DNA from: Streptomyces bottropensis ATCC 25435
Lineage (GTDB): Bacteria; Actinomycetota; Actinomycetes; Streptomycetales; Streptomycetaceae
Assembly: GCF_000383595.1 (NCBI RefSeq)
Contig: NZ_KB911581.1
Coordinates: 8,019,519-8,083,518, forward strand
Direction of reading: 5' to 3'
DNA length: 64,000 bases
The notes under the pieces are model-generated. The model searched no databases and was not told where the DNA came from. It saw only the letters and a program-made list of their open reading frames with translations. Shown here one piece after another: positions 16,686 to 25,489 of this stretch; within the stretch, counting starts at the first letter, position 1, and each line of letters opens with the position of its first letter. The position numbers were made by a program, and so were the translations under genes.

Positions 16686-18074
16686 CTACACCCCGCCCTT
16701 GGCGAGGAACGCGAGCAGGTCCTGCCGGCTGACGACACCGGTCGGCTTGCCCTCGACCAGCACGATCGCCGCATCCGCCCTGCCGAGCACGGACATCAGG
16801 TCGCCCACCGGCTCACCGGAGCCGACCTGCGGCAGCGGCGCCGACATGTGCTTCTCCAGCGGGTCGTCGAGCGAGGCGCGCTGGGTGAACAGGGCGTCCA
16901 GCAGCTCCCGTTCGACGACGGACCCGACCACCTCGGCGGCCATGACGTCCGGGTGCCCGGCGCCGGGCTTCACGATCGGCATCTGCGAGACGCCGTACTC
17001 GCGCAGCACCTCGATGGCCTGGCCGACCGTCTCGTCCGGGTGCATGTGGACGAGGGAGGGGATGGCGCCGTGCACCTTGTCGTTCAGGACGTCGGCGACG
17101 CGGGCGCTCGGCCCCTCGTCCTCCAGGAAGCCGTAGTCGGCCATCCACTCGTCGTTGAAGATCTTGCTGAGGTAGCCGCGCCCACTGTCGGGCAGCAGGA
17201 CGACGACCACGTCGTCCGGGCCGAGCCGCTCGGCGACCCTCAGCGCGGCGACGACCGCCATGCCGCAGGAGCCGCCCACGAGCAGGCCCTCCTCCTTGGC
17301 CAGGCGCCGGGTCATCTGGAAGGAGTCCTTGTCGGACACGGCGACGATCTCGTCGGCGACGGTCCGGTCGTAGGCGGTCGGCCAGAAGTCCTCACCGACG
17401 CCCTCGACGAGGTACGGCCGTCCGGAGCCGCCGGAGTACACGGACCCCTCCGGGTCGGCGCCGATGACCTGGACGCGGCCGTCGCTGGCGTCCTTCAGGT
17501 AGCGGCCGGTGCCGGAGATGGTGCCGCCGGTGCCCACGCCCGCCACGAAGTGGGTGATCCGGCCCTCCGTCTGCTCCCACAGCTCAGGGCCGGTCGAGTG
17601 GTAGTGGGAGAGCGGGTTGTTCGGGTTGGAGTACTGGTCCGGCTTCCAGGCGCCGGGCGTCTCGCGGACCAGCCGGTCGGAGACGTTGTAGTACGAGTCG
17701 GGGTGCTCGGGGTCGACGGCCGTCGGGCAGACGACGACCTCGGCCCCGTAGGCCCGGAGCACGTTGATCTTGTCGGTGCTCACCTTGTCGGGGCACACGA
17801 AGATGCACTTGTACCCCTTCTGCTGCGCCACGATGGCGAGCCCCACGCCAGTGTTTCCGCTGGTGGGCTCGACGATCGTGCCGCCGGGCAGCAGCTCGCC
17901 GCTCTTCTCCGCCGCCTCGATCATGCGCAGCGCGATGCGGTCCTTCACGGAACCGCCGGGGTTGAAGTACTCGACCTTGGCCAGGACGGTCGCCTGAATG
18001 CCCTCGGTCACGCTGTTGAGCCTCAGCAGCGGGGTGTTGCCGACGAGGCTGATCATCGAGTCGTGAAATTGCAC
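16686..18074 (-). CDS. cbs: Cystathionine beta-synthase
   Basis: The enzyme condenses homocysteine with serine to make cystathionine, using PLP. The 462-residue protein has the fold-type II catalytic core: the PLP lysine K44 in GGSVKDR, the substrate loop TSGNTGVGLA, and the phosphate loop GVGTGGTISGTGR. A pair of CBS domains occupies residues about 335-460 (HMHPDETVGQAIEVLREYGVSQMP; AIVLVEGKPTGVVSRQDLLAFL). There is no N-terminal haem domain, as usual in bacteria. The GTG start has GGAGA five bases upstream. It appears monocistronic. Confidence 0.92.
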   Translation of the reverse strand: MQFHDSMISLVGNTPLLRLNSVTEGIQATVLAKVEYFNPGGSVKDRIALRMIEAAEKSGELLPGGTIVEPTSGNTGVGLAIVAQQKGYKCIFVCPDKVSTDKINVLRAYGAEVVVCPTAVDPEHPDSYYNVSDRLVRETPGAWKPDQYSNPNNPLSHYHSTGPELWEQTEGRITHFVAGVGTGGTISGTGRYLKDASDGRVQVIGADPEGSVYSGGSGRPYLVEGVGEDFWPTAYDRTVADEIVAVSDKDSFQMTRRLAKEEGLLVGGSCGMAVVAALRVAERLGPDDVVVVLLPDSGRGYLSKIFNDEWMADYGFLEDEGPSARVADVLNDKVHGAIPSLVHMHPDETVGQAIEVLREYGVSQMPIVKPGAGHPDVMAAEVVGSVVERELLDALFTQRASLDDPLEKHMSAPLPQVGSGEPVGDLMSVLGRADAAIVLVEGKPTGVVSRQDLLAFLAKGGV

Positions 18075-18231
18075 CGTTGTCTCCGGAGCCGCAAAAAGGG
18101 ATGGTCGTAATGTTCCGCCAGCCTAAGCCCCACCCTCACTCTTCTCCTCCCTGTTCACCCGCCGTCGGGATTGGCCGAGGGCAGGTACGGGGCAATGAGT
18201 GGGTACGGGTACGAGGAGGTGGCGGCGACGC

Positions 18232-19311
18232 ATGACGAGGATGTCGAGAGCACGGGTGGCCCGCCGCATCGCGGCGGGCGCGGCGTACGGCGGGGGCGGC
18301 ATCGGGTTGCTGGGCGCCGCCGCCATGGGTGTGCTGCTGGCCGAGGTACGGATGGCCAAGCGGGTCGTGGGCAACGGGCACAGCCCGCACCCGCCGAGCG
18401 CGGAGGGCGTGTACGGCCACACGCACGGCAGCCGGTACGGCCGCGCGTACGGCTACGACTCGTACGGCAGTTCGTACGACGCCCCTGACGATCCCCCGCT
18501 CCGCCTCGTCATGCTCGGCGATTCCACGGCCGCCGGCCAGGGCGTGCACCGCTCCCGGCAGACGCCGGGCGCCCTCATCGCCTCGGGGCTCGCGGCGGTG
18601 GCCGAGCGGCCGGTGCGGCTGCGGAACGTGGCCCTGCCGGGTGCCCAGTCGGACGACCTGGACCGCCAGGTCGCGCTGGTGCTGGAGGATCCGGCCCGGG
18701 TTCCCGACGTGTGCGTGATCATGATCGGGGCGAACGACGTCACCCACCGGATGCCCCCGACCCGGTCCGTCCGTCACCTCTCGGCGGCCGTACGGCGCCT
18801 GCGGACCGCCGGGGCCGAGGTGGTGGTCGGCACCTGTCCCGACCTCGGCACGATCGAGCTCGTACAGCAGCCGTTGCGCTGGCTCGCCCGCCGGGCCTCG
18901 CGGCAACTGGCGGCCGCCCAGACGATCGGAACGGTCGAACAGGGCGGCCGCACCGTGTCGCTGGGGGACCTGCTCGGCCCCGAGTTCGAACAGAACCCCC
19001 GGGAGCTGTTCGGCCCCGACAACTACCACCCGTCCGCCGAGGGCTACGCGACCGCGGCGATGGCCCTCCTGCCGACGGTCTGCGCGGCGCTGGGCCTGTG
19101 GCCGGCGGACGAGGAGCGGCCGGACGTCAGCCGCCGCGAGGGTTTCCTGCCGGTGGCCCGCGCGGCCGCGGAGGCGGCGTCCGAGCCCGGCACCGAGGTG
19201 ACGGCGGCGATGCCGACGGGGCCGCGTGGACCCTGGGCCCTGCTCAAGCGGCGGCGTCGGCGGCGGGTGCCGGTGTCGGACCCGGCGCCGGACGCCACGG
19301 CGGAGGCGTAG
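18232..19311 (+). CDS. SGNH/GDSL-family hydrolase, membrane-anchored
   Basis: The 359-residue protein starts with a basic segment and a hydrophobic stretch (GAAYGGGGIGLLGAAAMGVLLAEV) that should act as a membrane anchor. A Tyr/Gly/His-rich linker follows. The SGNH esterase domain shows block I LGDSTAAGQG (catalytic Ser), block III GANDVTH, and block V DNYHPSAEGY (catalytic Asp and His). The C-terminus is Arg-rich. ATG 18232 was preferred because GAGGAGG lies upstream; a GTG at 18199 is possible. Likely an extracytoplasmic esterase or lipase. Substrate unknown. Confidence 0.85.
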   Translation: MTRMSRARVARRIAAGAAYGGGGIGLLGAAAMGVLLAEVRMAKRVVGNGHSPHPPSAEGVYGHTHGSRYGRAYGYDSYGSSYDAPDDPPLRLVMLGDSTAAGQGVHRSRQTPGALIASGLAAVAERPVRLRNVALPGAQSDDLDRQVALVLEDPARVPDVCVIMIGANDVTHRMPPTRSVRHLSAAVRRLRTAGAEVVVGTCPDLGTIELVQQPLRWLARRASRQLAAAQTIGTVEQGGRTVSLGDLLGPEFEQNPRELFGPDNYHPSAEGYATAAMALLPTVCAALGLWPADEERPDVSRREGFLPVARAAAEAASEPGTEVTAAMPTGPRGPWALLKRRRRRRVPVSDPAPDATAEA

Positions 19312-19375
19312 CCGGGCGCCCAGTGGGCCGGGGCCGGCGCGGTGGTCGGGCGACTGCGGGTGCGTGGGGGCTGAT

Positions 19376-19398
19376 CGCGCGGTTCCCCGCGCCCCTGA
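19376..19398 (-). repeat. Streptomyces-type intergenic repeat, copy A
   Basis: CGCGCGGTTCCCCGCGCCCC followed by TGA is the reverse complement, with one mismatch, of the core of copy B at 19499-19520. Together the two copies can form a long stem with a loop of about 100 bases downstream of the SGNH gene. Confidence 0.75.
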
Positions 19399-19477
19399 AG
19401 GACCAGGCCCCCACGCCCCTGAAAGGCCAGGCCCCCTGCCGGCCTGAAAGCGTCAGGCCCGGTCGGCCGGAAAGCAA

Positions 19478-19545
19478 GGGGCGCAGCCCCTGCCTTTCAG
19501 GGGCGCGGGGAACTGCGCGAGAAGCCCTACCGGACCCGCGCCCGC
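19478..19545 (+). repeat. Streptomyces-type intergenic repeat, copy B
   Basis: The element runs from GGGGCGCAGCCCCTGC through the core GGGGCGCGGGGAACTGCGCG to GAAGCCC, ACCGGACCCGCGCCCGC. It is nearly identical over about 68 bases to 29590-29658. The first 15 bases form their own small hairpin (GGGGC-GCA-GCCCC). Confidence 0.8.
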
Positions 19546-19628
19546 CGACGAACCCGGGGCCCCGAGCCATGAGGCGCCCCCGCCAAAAAGCAAGCGCTTA
19601 GAAAAGTGCGGTCGGAGTCACACTCGAC

Positions 19629-19658
19629 TACCCGTGACCCCGCCCATACGTACGGGTA
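19629..19658. promoter_or_regulatory. Inverted repeat upstream of the thiolase gene
   Basis: TACCCGT (19629-19635) and ACGGGTA (19652-19658) form a perfect 7-bp inverted repeat with 16 bp between arms, 47 bases before the start codon. This is the spacing expected of a dimeric repressor site. No regulator is adjacent. Confidence 0.35.
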
Positions 19659-19704
19659 ACTTCCCCCACAGCCCTGCTTTCCGTCGCATGCCAATGGAGC
19701 CGTG

Positions 19705-20922
19705 ATGCCCGAAGCCGTGATCGTCTCAGCCGCCCGCTCCCCCATCGGCCGTGCTTTCAAGGGCTCGCTGAAGGATCTGCGCCCGGACGACCTGACCGCC
19801 ACGATCGTCGCCGCCGCCCTCGCGAAGGTCCCGGAGCTGGACCCGAGGGACATCGACGACCTGATGCTCGGCTGCGGCCTCCCCGGCGGCGAGCAGGGCC
19901 ACAACCTGGGCCGTATCGTCGCCGTGCAGCTGGGCATGGACCACCTGCCGGGCTGCACGGTCACCCGTTACTGTTCCTCCTCGCTCCAGACGTCCCGTAT
20001 GGCCCTGCACGCGATCAAGGCCGGCGAGGGCGACGTCTTCATCTCCGCGGGCGTGGAGGTCGTCAGCAGCACCGCGCGCGGTACGAGCGACATCCCCACG
20101 GCCCGCAACCCCCTCTTCGGCGAGGCCGAGGCCCGCACGGAGGCCGTCTCCAAGTCGGTCGGCGCGTCCTGGCACGACCCGCGCGAGGACGGCCTGCTCC
20201 CCGACCCGTACATCGCGATGGGGCAGACCGCCGAGAACCTGGCCCGCCAGTGGGGCGTGACCCGCGAGGACATGGACGAGTTCGGCGTCCGCTCGCAGAA
20301 CCTCGCCGAGGAGGCCATCGGCAAGGGCTTCTGGGAGCGCGAGATCACCCCGGTGACGCTGCCCGACGGCACGGTCGTGAGCAAGGACGACGGCCCGCGC
20401 GCGGGTGTCACCCTGGAGGCCGTGCAGGGCCTCAAGCCGGTCTTCCGCGAGGACGGCCTGGTCACCGCCGGCAACTGCTGCCCGCTGAACGACGGCGCCG
20501 CCGCGCTGGTCATCATGTCCGACACCAAGGCGCGGGACCTCGGACTCACCCCGCTCGCCCGGATCGTCTCCACCGGCGTCTCCGGCCTCTCCCCCGAGAT
20601 CATGGGCTACGGCCCGGTGGAGGCGTCGAAGCAGGCCCTGTCCCGTGCGGGTCTCACCGTCGGCGACATCGACCTGTTCGAGATCAACGAGGCCTTCGCC
20701 GCCCAGGTGATCCCCTCCTACCGCGACCTGGACATCCCCCTGGACAAGCTGAACGTGAACGGCGGCGCCATCGCCGTCGGCCACCCCTTCGGCATGACCG
20801 GCGCCCGCATCACCGGCACGCTCATCAACTCCCTCCAGTTCCACGACAAGCAGTTCGGCCTGGAGACGATGTGCGTCGGCGGCGGTCAGGGCATGGCGAT
20901 GGTCATCGAGCGCCTCAGCTGA
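19705..20922 (+). CDS. Acetyl-CoA acetyltransferase (thiolase family)
   Basis: The 405-residue thiolase has the nucleophilic Cys in TRYCSSSLQ near residue 90, the NEAFA motif, the catalytic His in GGAIAVGHPFGMTGAR, and the second catalytic Cys in MCVGGGQG. It could act in fatty-acid beta-oxidation or in acetoacetyl-CoA formation, which the sequence does not decide. ATG 19705 is preferred over the GTG at 19702 because of its spacing to GGAG. The gene stands alone with its own terminator. Confidence 0.9.
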   Translation: MPEAVIVSAARSPIGRAFKGSLKDLRPDDLTATIVAAALAKVPELDPRDIDDLMLGCGLPGGEQGHNLGRIVAVQLGMDHLPGCTVTRYCSSSLQTSRMALHAIKAGEGDVFISAGVEVVSSTARGTSDIPTARNPLFGEAEARTEAVSKSVGASWHDPREDGLLPDPYIAMGQTAENLARQWGVTREDMDEFGVRSQNLAEEAIGKGFWEREITPVTLPDGTVVSKDDGPRAGVTLEAVQGLKPVFREDGLVTAGNCCPLNDGAAALVIMSDTKARDLGLTPLARIVSTGVSGLSPEIMGYGPVEASKQALSRAGLTVGDIDLFEINEAFAAQVIPSYRDLDIPLDKLNVNGGAIAVGHPFGMTGARITGTLINSLQFHDKQFGLETMCVGGGQGMAMVIERLS

Positions 20923-20981
20923 GACCGGCCCACCGCCCGCACGCGGAGCCGTGACTGTTCGAACGCGCACCGCGATGTCAT

Positions 20982-21021
20982 GGCCCGGAGTCCCGATTTC
21001 CCAAGGGCTCCGGGCCGTTTT
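20982..21021 (+). terminator. Rho-independent-type terminator after the thiolase gene
   Basis: GGCCCGGAG (20982-20990) pairs with CTCCGGGCC (21008-21016), followed by GTTTT. It lies 60 bases after the stop. Confidence 0.75.
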
Positions 21022-21214
21022 GTGATCCAATCTCCCCCAGGATGTGACCTATCTCCCTTCGGGGAGGGATTTACGCAGGTCAGAGTCGTTTCACCACCAA
21101 ACATCGAGCCCAGATTCCTGCCCGATTCGTGACGTTACGCACTGACAGCTGGTTAGTCCGCCCTTCAAGCTGATGTAGGAAGTCGGGGGTCGACTTTGAA
21201 CCGGGAGTACGTCA

Positions 21215-22006
21215 GTGAGCGCTATGCCGATCGCCTTGCTGCTCACCACGGCCGCCACCGCGGCCGTGGGCGTCGCCGTCCTGCGCACCCTCACGGGGTT
21301 GCGCCGACAGGTCGCCGCCCTGCGCACCGAGCTGGCCGAGAGCCGGGCCGCCGGGGTGCGCGCGCCGGTGCCGGCCGCCCGGTCGGCCGGCGACACGGAG
21401 GAGATACGCGCCGCCGTCGCCGAGGCACTCGCCGAGGAGCGGGAGCGTGAGCTGGCCGAGGCGAGGGCTTTCTGGGCCGCCCAGGAGTCCCGTGACGTCT
21501 CCGACGCGCCCTCCCTGCTGGGACTGCCCGACAGCGACCTGTTCATGCCCCGGCAGTCCGACTTCGCGGGTCTGGAGCACCTGGAGCCGGTGATCGAGCC
21601 GAGCCTGGAGGGCGACGAGTACGCCCCGGACTCGGCGGAGCTGGCCGCGGCCCGCCGCCGGCACCCCTCGCACCCCGACTTCGTGCCGGTGCAGTCACCC
21701 GTCACCAACGACCACGAGCGCACGGTCGCCTGCCTGGAGGACCTCGCCGCCTCCCGCACCGAGCTGGCCGACGTCCGTCCCGGTCCCCTCGGCACCCTCG
21801 ACGTCTATGTCTTCGCCGACGGCACCACGCTCTGCATGACCCCCGGCCACCGCGAGACCGCCGAACGCCTGGCCACGGCCCTCCAGAGCGGTGCCACCCC
21901 GGTCCTCCTGGGCGGCTCGGGCATCTCGGGCGCGTACACCCTCACGTTCGAGTGCGGCGACGACATGGTCTACATCCTGGCGGACCGGGTCATCGCGTCG
22001 CTGTAG
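21215..22006 (+). CDS. Membrane-anchored protein of unknown function
   Basis: The 263-residue protein has an N-terminal hydrophobic segment (PIALLLTTAATAAVGVAVL). A charged helical, probably coiled-coil region (RRQVAALRTELAESRAAG; AVAEALAEERERELAEARAFW) follows. An acidic linker precedes a globular C-terminal domain (GTLDVYVFADGTTLCMTPGHRETAERLATAL, GISGAYTLTFECGDDMVYILADRVI). The GTG has GGGAG seven bases upstream. It faces the small gene at 22026. No known family was recognised. Confidence 0.7.
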   Translation: MSAMPIALLLTTAATAAVGVAVLRTLTGLRRQVAALRTELAESRAAGVRAPVPAARSAGDTEEIRAAVAEALAEERERELAEARAFWAAQESRDVSDAPSLLGLPDSDLFMPRQSDFAGLEHLEPVIEPSLEGDEYAPDSAELAAARRRHPSHPDFVPVQSPVTNDHERTVACLEDLAASRTELADVRPGPLGTLDVYVFADGTTLCMTPGHRETAERLATALQSGATPVLLGGSGISGAYTLTFECGDDMVYILADRVIASL

Positions 22007-22025
22007 AGGGCGCCGCGGCCGCGCC

Positions 22026-22337
22026 TCACACCCCGGCGCGCCGCTGAGCCTCCTCCACCAGCGCCACGGCCTCCGCCACCGCGTTCTCGTCGCCGAGCAC
22101 CAGCGCGAGATCGTTCCCGGCGACCATGACCTGATCGGCCGCCGCGAACATCCCCACGTCGGGCATCTGGCGGGCGTCCGTGCCCGGCGCCTCCAGCCGC
22201 TGGGCCCGCAGCGCCATCTCCCGGGCCAGCGCCAGCGCCTCCGCGGCGGCTCCCCGCTGCAGCCGGCTCTGCGGTGCGGCCCGCAACCGGTCGGCGAAAT
22301 GGTCCACGGCACGGGTCAACGGCGTCGTATCAAGCAC
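22026..22337 (-). CDS. Small helical protein of unknown function
   Basis: The 103-residue product (VLDTTPLTRAVDHFADRLRA...) is almost entirely predicted helix and rich in Ala and Leu. The GTG was chosen because the family-like sequence begins at LDTTPLTRAVDHF; the ribosome site is weak. The frame is open further upstream to 22385. It is convergent with 21215-22006 and only 20 bases away. Function unknown. Confidence 0.6.
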   Translation of the reverse strand: MLDTTPLTRAVDHFADRLRAAPQSRLQRGAAAEALALAREMALRAQRLEAPGTDARQMPDVGMFAAADQVMVAGNDLALVLGDENAVAEAVALVEEAQRRAGV

Positions 22338-22440
22338 GCCGCGAGAGTACGCGCCCTCGCCGGACTGTTGCCAACAGGCCGCCACTCAGGCAACGTGACC
22401 TGAAGGACCGGCTTACATTCCCTTTCGTCCGGAGGCGCCG

Positions 22441-22671
22441 ATGTCCCAAGTCTTCTCCGAGGAGACCCATCGCAACCTGCTCGCCCGCATCCCCCATTGC
22501 ACCGGTCGTGAAGTCTCCGACTGGCTCCGCAAAGTCGACGAAGGCCCCGCTCTCCCCAATTTCGAGGAGAAGGTCAGCTGGCTCCGGCACGAGTACGACC
22601 TCGCGTACGGACACGCCAAAGCGATCGTTCACGAGTACGACCTGAGGAGGGCCGCGCGGAAGTTCCGTTGA
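22441..22671 (+). CDS. DUF4287-like small protein
   Basis: The 76-residue protein (TGREVSDWLRKVDEG; EEKVSWLRHEYDLAYGHAKAIVHEYD) matches the DUF4287 pattern of short soluble proteins of unknown function. GGAGG lies about six bases before the ATG. It is followed at once by a strong terminator. Confidence 0.75.
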   Translation: MSQVFSEETHRNLLARIPHCTGREVSDWLRKVDEGPALPNFEEKVSWLRHEYDLAYGHAKAIVHEYDLRRAARKFR

Positions 22672-22688
22672 AGCCGCCGAGAACCTGT

Positions 22689-22724
22689 GAAGGGCCCCCG
22701 AACCGGCTGGTTCGGGGGCCCTTC
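22689..22724. terminator. Strong bidirectional hairpin terminator
   Basis: GAAGGGCCCCCGAACC (22689-22704) and its exact complement (22709-22724) form a 16-bp perfect stem with a GGCT loop. It lies between the convergent genes ending at 22671 and 22772 and can serve both. Confidence 0.85.
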
Positions 22725-22771
22725 GACGCACGCGCGGGGGGCGGATCAGTCCCGGCCCCAGAGCGTCACTC

Positions 22772-23653
22772 CTAGTCGTCGCCGCTGAAGATGGCGACCA
22801 GGCGGAGCATCTCGACGTAGATCCACACGAGGGTCATGGTCAGGCCGAACGCGGCCAGCCAGGCCTCCTCGCGCGGGGCGCCGTAGGCGATGCCGTCCTC
22901 GATCTGCTTGAAGTCGAGGGTGAGGAAGAAGGCGCCGAGCAGGATCGCGAGGATGCCGACGATCGCGCCGAGCGGGCCCATGCTGCGCAGTCCGCCGTCC
23001 GGGGCGACCCCGAAGACGACGAGCAGCAGGTTGACCGCCATGACCAGGATGAAGGCGATCGCGATGGTCATACCGATGCGGGCGTACCGCGCGGTGACCC
23101 GGATCCAGCCCGCCTTGTAGACCAGGAGGGTGGCACCGGAGACGGCCATGGTGCCGAGCACCGCCTGGAAGGGCGCGCCGCTCCACCGCGAGTTGAACAT
23201 CTCGCTGAGCACGCCGAGGAAGACACCCTCGAAGGCCGCGTACGTCAGGATTAGCGCGGGCGAGGCCTTGCGCTTGAAGGACTGCACCATCGCCAGGACG
23301 AAGGCGATGAGCGCGGCGCCGATGGCCAGGCCGTAGCTCGTGGGCGACACCGGCAGGAGGGCCCAGGCGAGGGCCGCGCCGACGACGACCGTGCCGAGCG
23401 TCATGGCCGAGCGCATGACCACGTCGTCCATGGTCATGGCGCCCGTGCGGGCCGGAGCCTGCGGCGGGACGCCGTGCTGCACGTCCTGCTGGGCGTACGG
23501 GTTGGTCGCGTACGGGTTGCCGCCCTGCTGGGCGTAGGGGTTGCCCTGGGTGCCGACAGCTGCTCCCCCGGCCTGCGGCGCGGTGTTGAAGCCCGCGTGG
23601 CCGTTGTCGCGGCTGAACCCCCGTCGCGAGAAGACCGGGTTGCTGCTCCTCAT
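22772..23653 (-). CDS. Bax inhibitor-1/YccA-family membrane protein
   Basis: The 293-residue protein has a Gln/Asn/Tyr/Pro-rich soluble N-terminus with NPYAQQ repeats. About seven transmembrane helices follow, with the family's C-terminal features (LVVFGVAPDGGL, AFFLTLDFKQIEDGI, LVWIYVEMLRLVAIFSGDD). Family members are inner-membrane proteins proposed to act as pH-sensitive channels. The bacterial role is unclear. ATG 23653 has GGAGG about six bases upstream. One rare CTA leucine codon occurs in this gene. Confidence 0.88.
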   Translation of the reverse strand: MRSSNPVFSRRGFSRDNGHAGFNTAPQAGGAAVGTQGNPYAQQGGNPYATNPYAQQDVQHGVPPQAPARTGAMTMDDVVMRSAMTLGTVVVGAALAWALLPVSPTSYGLAIGAALIAFVLAMVQSFKRKASPALILTYAAFEGVFLGVLSEMFNSRWSGAPFQAVLGTMAVSGATLLVYKAGWIRVTARYARIGMTIAIAFILVMAVNLLLVVFGVAPDGGLRSMGPLGAIVGILAILLGAFFLTLDFKQIEDGIAYGAPREEAWLAAFGLTMTLVWIYVEMLRLVAIFSGDD

Positions 23654-23944
23654 TTCACTCCTCCATGGCCACCCTGCGTGGCCTTGGCTCAAGAGTAATA
23701 GGTAGGCAAAGGATTGACTCTACTGCTTGGGGAGGATCTTTCCCTGCCCTTGTCATCGAACACGCTACGCGTCCAGGTGATTCCCCGGCCCGCCCGCCCT
23801 CACCCATGACCAAGCCGGTACGGGCCCGCAACCGTCCGGAGATCAACCACGGCCGCGCCCACACCGTCACGCGCCTCCCGGGCGCGGCTCACCCGAGGGC
23901 GACCTGTGAGAATGTGAGCGAAAATGTGCGATTTTGGTCGGAGG

Positions 23945-24027
23945 TGCCCGGAACCGGACTTGAACCGGTACGCCCGCGAGGGGCAGCGAGGTTTAAGCTC
24001 GCCGTGTCTGCATTCCACCATCCGGGC
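23945..24027 (-). tRNA. bldA: tRNA-Leu(UAA), the bldA tRNA
   Basis: On the minus strand a class II tRNA of 83 bases runs from GCCCGGA (24027) to TCCGGGC plus discriminator A (23945). The acceptor stem is complete. The anticodon stem GCGAG/CTCGC encloses the loop CTTAAAC, giving anticodon TAA, which reads UUA. The T-arm contains GGTTCAAGTCC. CCA is not fully encoded (the sequence after A is CCT). In Streptomyces the only tRNA for the rare UUA codon is BldA, which controls sporulation and antibiotic production through TTA-containing regulators. A possible -10 (TAGGCT) lies at 24054-24049. By eye no in-frame TTA codon was found in the genes of this window. Confidence 0.95.
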
Positions 24028-24635
24028 AGGCCATGGGCTCCGCGCTCAGCTTCCGAGCCTATCGGGAGGCTTCCCCCGAACAGTCGACCGGCGGACCGAT
24101 GTTGTCTTATTTTATTGACGTCTGAGGGTGCATCAGCCCACGGAACACGCCATCCGCACTTGCCAGTAGCCTTCCGGACGGCCCGACCGGGCGTATGCGG
24201 AATGACGGAATTTCACCGCCCGAACGAGCGCCCCACCGAGGACACGCGCGGTGACGCGACGACTCTGGTCGGTCATGACGGTCCGCGAACGGGATCTGAC
24301 GGCCCCTCGAATCGGACACGAACCCCCAGCGGGCTTGGCCACAACGGCCCGGCGGCCCGGTCACAGCGACCCGGCGCGCGCCGGTGGTCACGGCCGACGG
24401 CCCGCTCCCCGGTCGGACCCGGCCGTCATCCCCAGGTATGACGCGCCGCCCGCCCGTCCGTCAGAAGTCTGCCCCCGGAACAAGGACAGCGGCTGACTAC
24501 ACGGCGCCGTCGCGTCGGGACGATGGAGGCATCACGAAGCGAACGGCTTCCGGCATGCCGCGCGGCACGATCCGGCGCGCGCCGGCCGTCTCTCCGCCTC
24601 CTCGACCGTCGTCGCCCCGCAAGGAGTTCCCACCC
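24028..24635. other. 608-bp region between bldA and the ABC operon
   Basis: It must hold the bldA promoter on the left and the ABC operon promoter on the right. A short AT-rich patch (TTGTCTTATTTTATTGAC, about 24103-24120) stands out against the background. Several open frames cross the region but none has a ribosome site or family signature, so no gene is called. Confidence 0.35.
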
Positions 24636-25406
24636 GTGACCACCACTCCCCTCGCCGACCGGGCCACCGTCGTGGCCGCCCGCGCCACGGAACTGTCGAA
24701 GGTCTACGGACAGGGCGAGACCCGGGTGGTCGCGCTGGACCAGGTCTCCATCGACTTCCGGCAGGCCCAGTTCACCGCGATCATGGGCCCTTCGGGCTCC
24801 GGCAAGTCCACGCTGATGCACTGCGTGGCGGGCCTGGACACCTTCTCGGCCGGGTCCGTCCGCATCGGCGACACCGAGCTGGGTTCGCTGAAGGACAAGC
24901 AGCTCACCAAGTTGCGCCGGGACAAGATCGGCTTCATCTTCCAGGCGTACAACCTGCTGCCGACGCTGACGGCGATGGAGAACATCACCCTTCCGATGGA
25001 CATCGCGGGCCGCAAGCCGGACAAGCAGTGGCTGGACACCGTGATCCGGATGGTGGGCCTCGCCGACCGGCTGAGCCACCGGCCCGCCCAGCTCTCCGGC
25101 GGCCAGCAGCAGCGCGTGGCCGTCGCCCGGGCGCTCGCCTCCCGCCCGGACATCATCTTCGGCGACGAGCCGACCGGAAACCTCGACTCGCGGTCGGGTG
25201 CCGAGGTGCTGGGCTTCCTGCGCAACTCCGTACGGCAGTTGGGGCAGACCGTGGTGATGGTGACGCACGACCCGGTGGCCGCGGCGTACGCGGACCGGGT
25301 CGTCTTCCTCGCCGACGGACGCCTCGTGGACGAGATCCACGAGCCGACGGCCGACTCCGTCCTGGACCGCATGAAGAAGTTCGACAGCAAGGGCCGTACG
25401 AGCTAG
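24636..25406 (+). CDS. ABC transporter ATPase, MacB/LolD-type
   Basis: The 256-residue ATPase has Walker A GPSGSGKST (residues 51-59), Q-loop FIFQAYNLLP, signature LSGGQQQRVAVARAL, Walker B IIFGDEP and switch VMVTHDP. The GTG start has AAGGAG ten bases upstream; a long open extension to 24384 is not protein-like. It is followed 83 bases later by its permease. The closest relative in this window is the ATPase at 55809-56597, with the same LPMDIAGRKP and PTADxVLDRMK segments. Confidence 0.92.
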   Translation: MTTTPLADRATVVAARATELSKVYGQGETRVVALDQVSIDFRQAQFTAIMGPSGSGKSTLMHCVAGLDTFSAGSVRIGDTELGSLKDKQLTKLRRDKIGFIFQAYNLLPTLTAMENITLPMDIAGRKPDKQWLDTVIRMVGLADRLSHRPAQLSGGQQQRVAVARALASRPDIIFGDEPTGNLDSRSGAEVLGFLRNSVRQLGQTVVMVTHDPVAAAYADRVVFLADGRLVDEIHEPTADSVLDRMKKFDSKGRTS

Positions 25407-25489
25407 GGGAGTTCGGAGAGTCCGCCCGGCGGACAGCGCTCGACCACCCACCGTCCTCACCCCTTTGACCCCTGACAGGGAATCCACTC

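Noticed and set aside
23945..24027. tRNA as integration site of a mobile element
   Set aside because: No integrase gene or duplicated tRNA 3' end was seen on either side.
23665..24441. 258-residue plus-strand open frame over the bldA region
   Set aside because: It overlaps the tRNA gene antisense and has no ribosome site or domain.
24384..24635. N-terminal extension of the first ABC ATPase
   Set aside because: The extension is Arg/Pro-rich without homology, and the GTG at 24636 has AAGGAG upstream.
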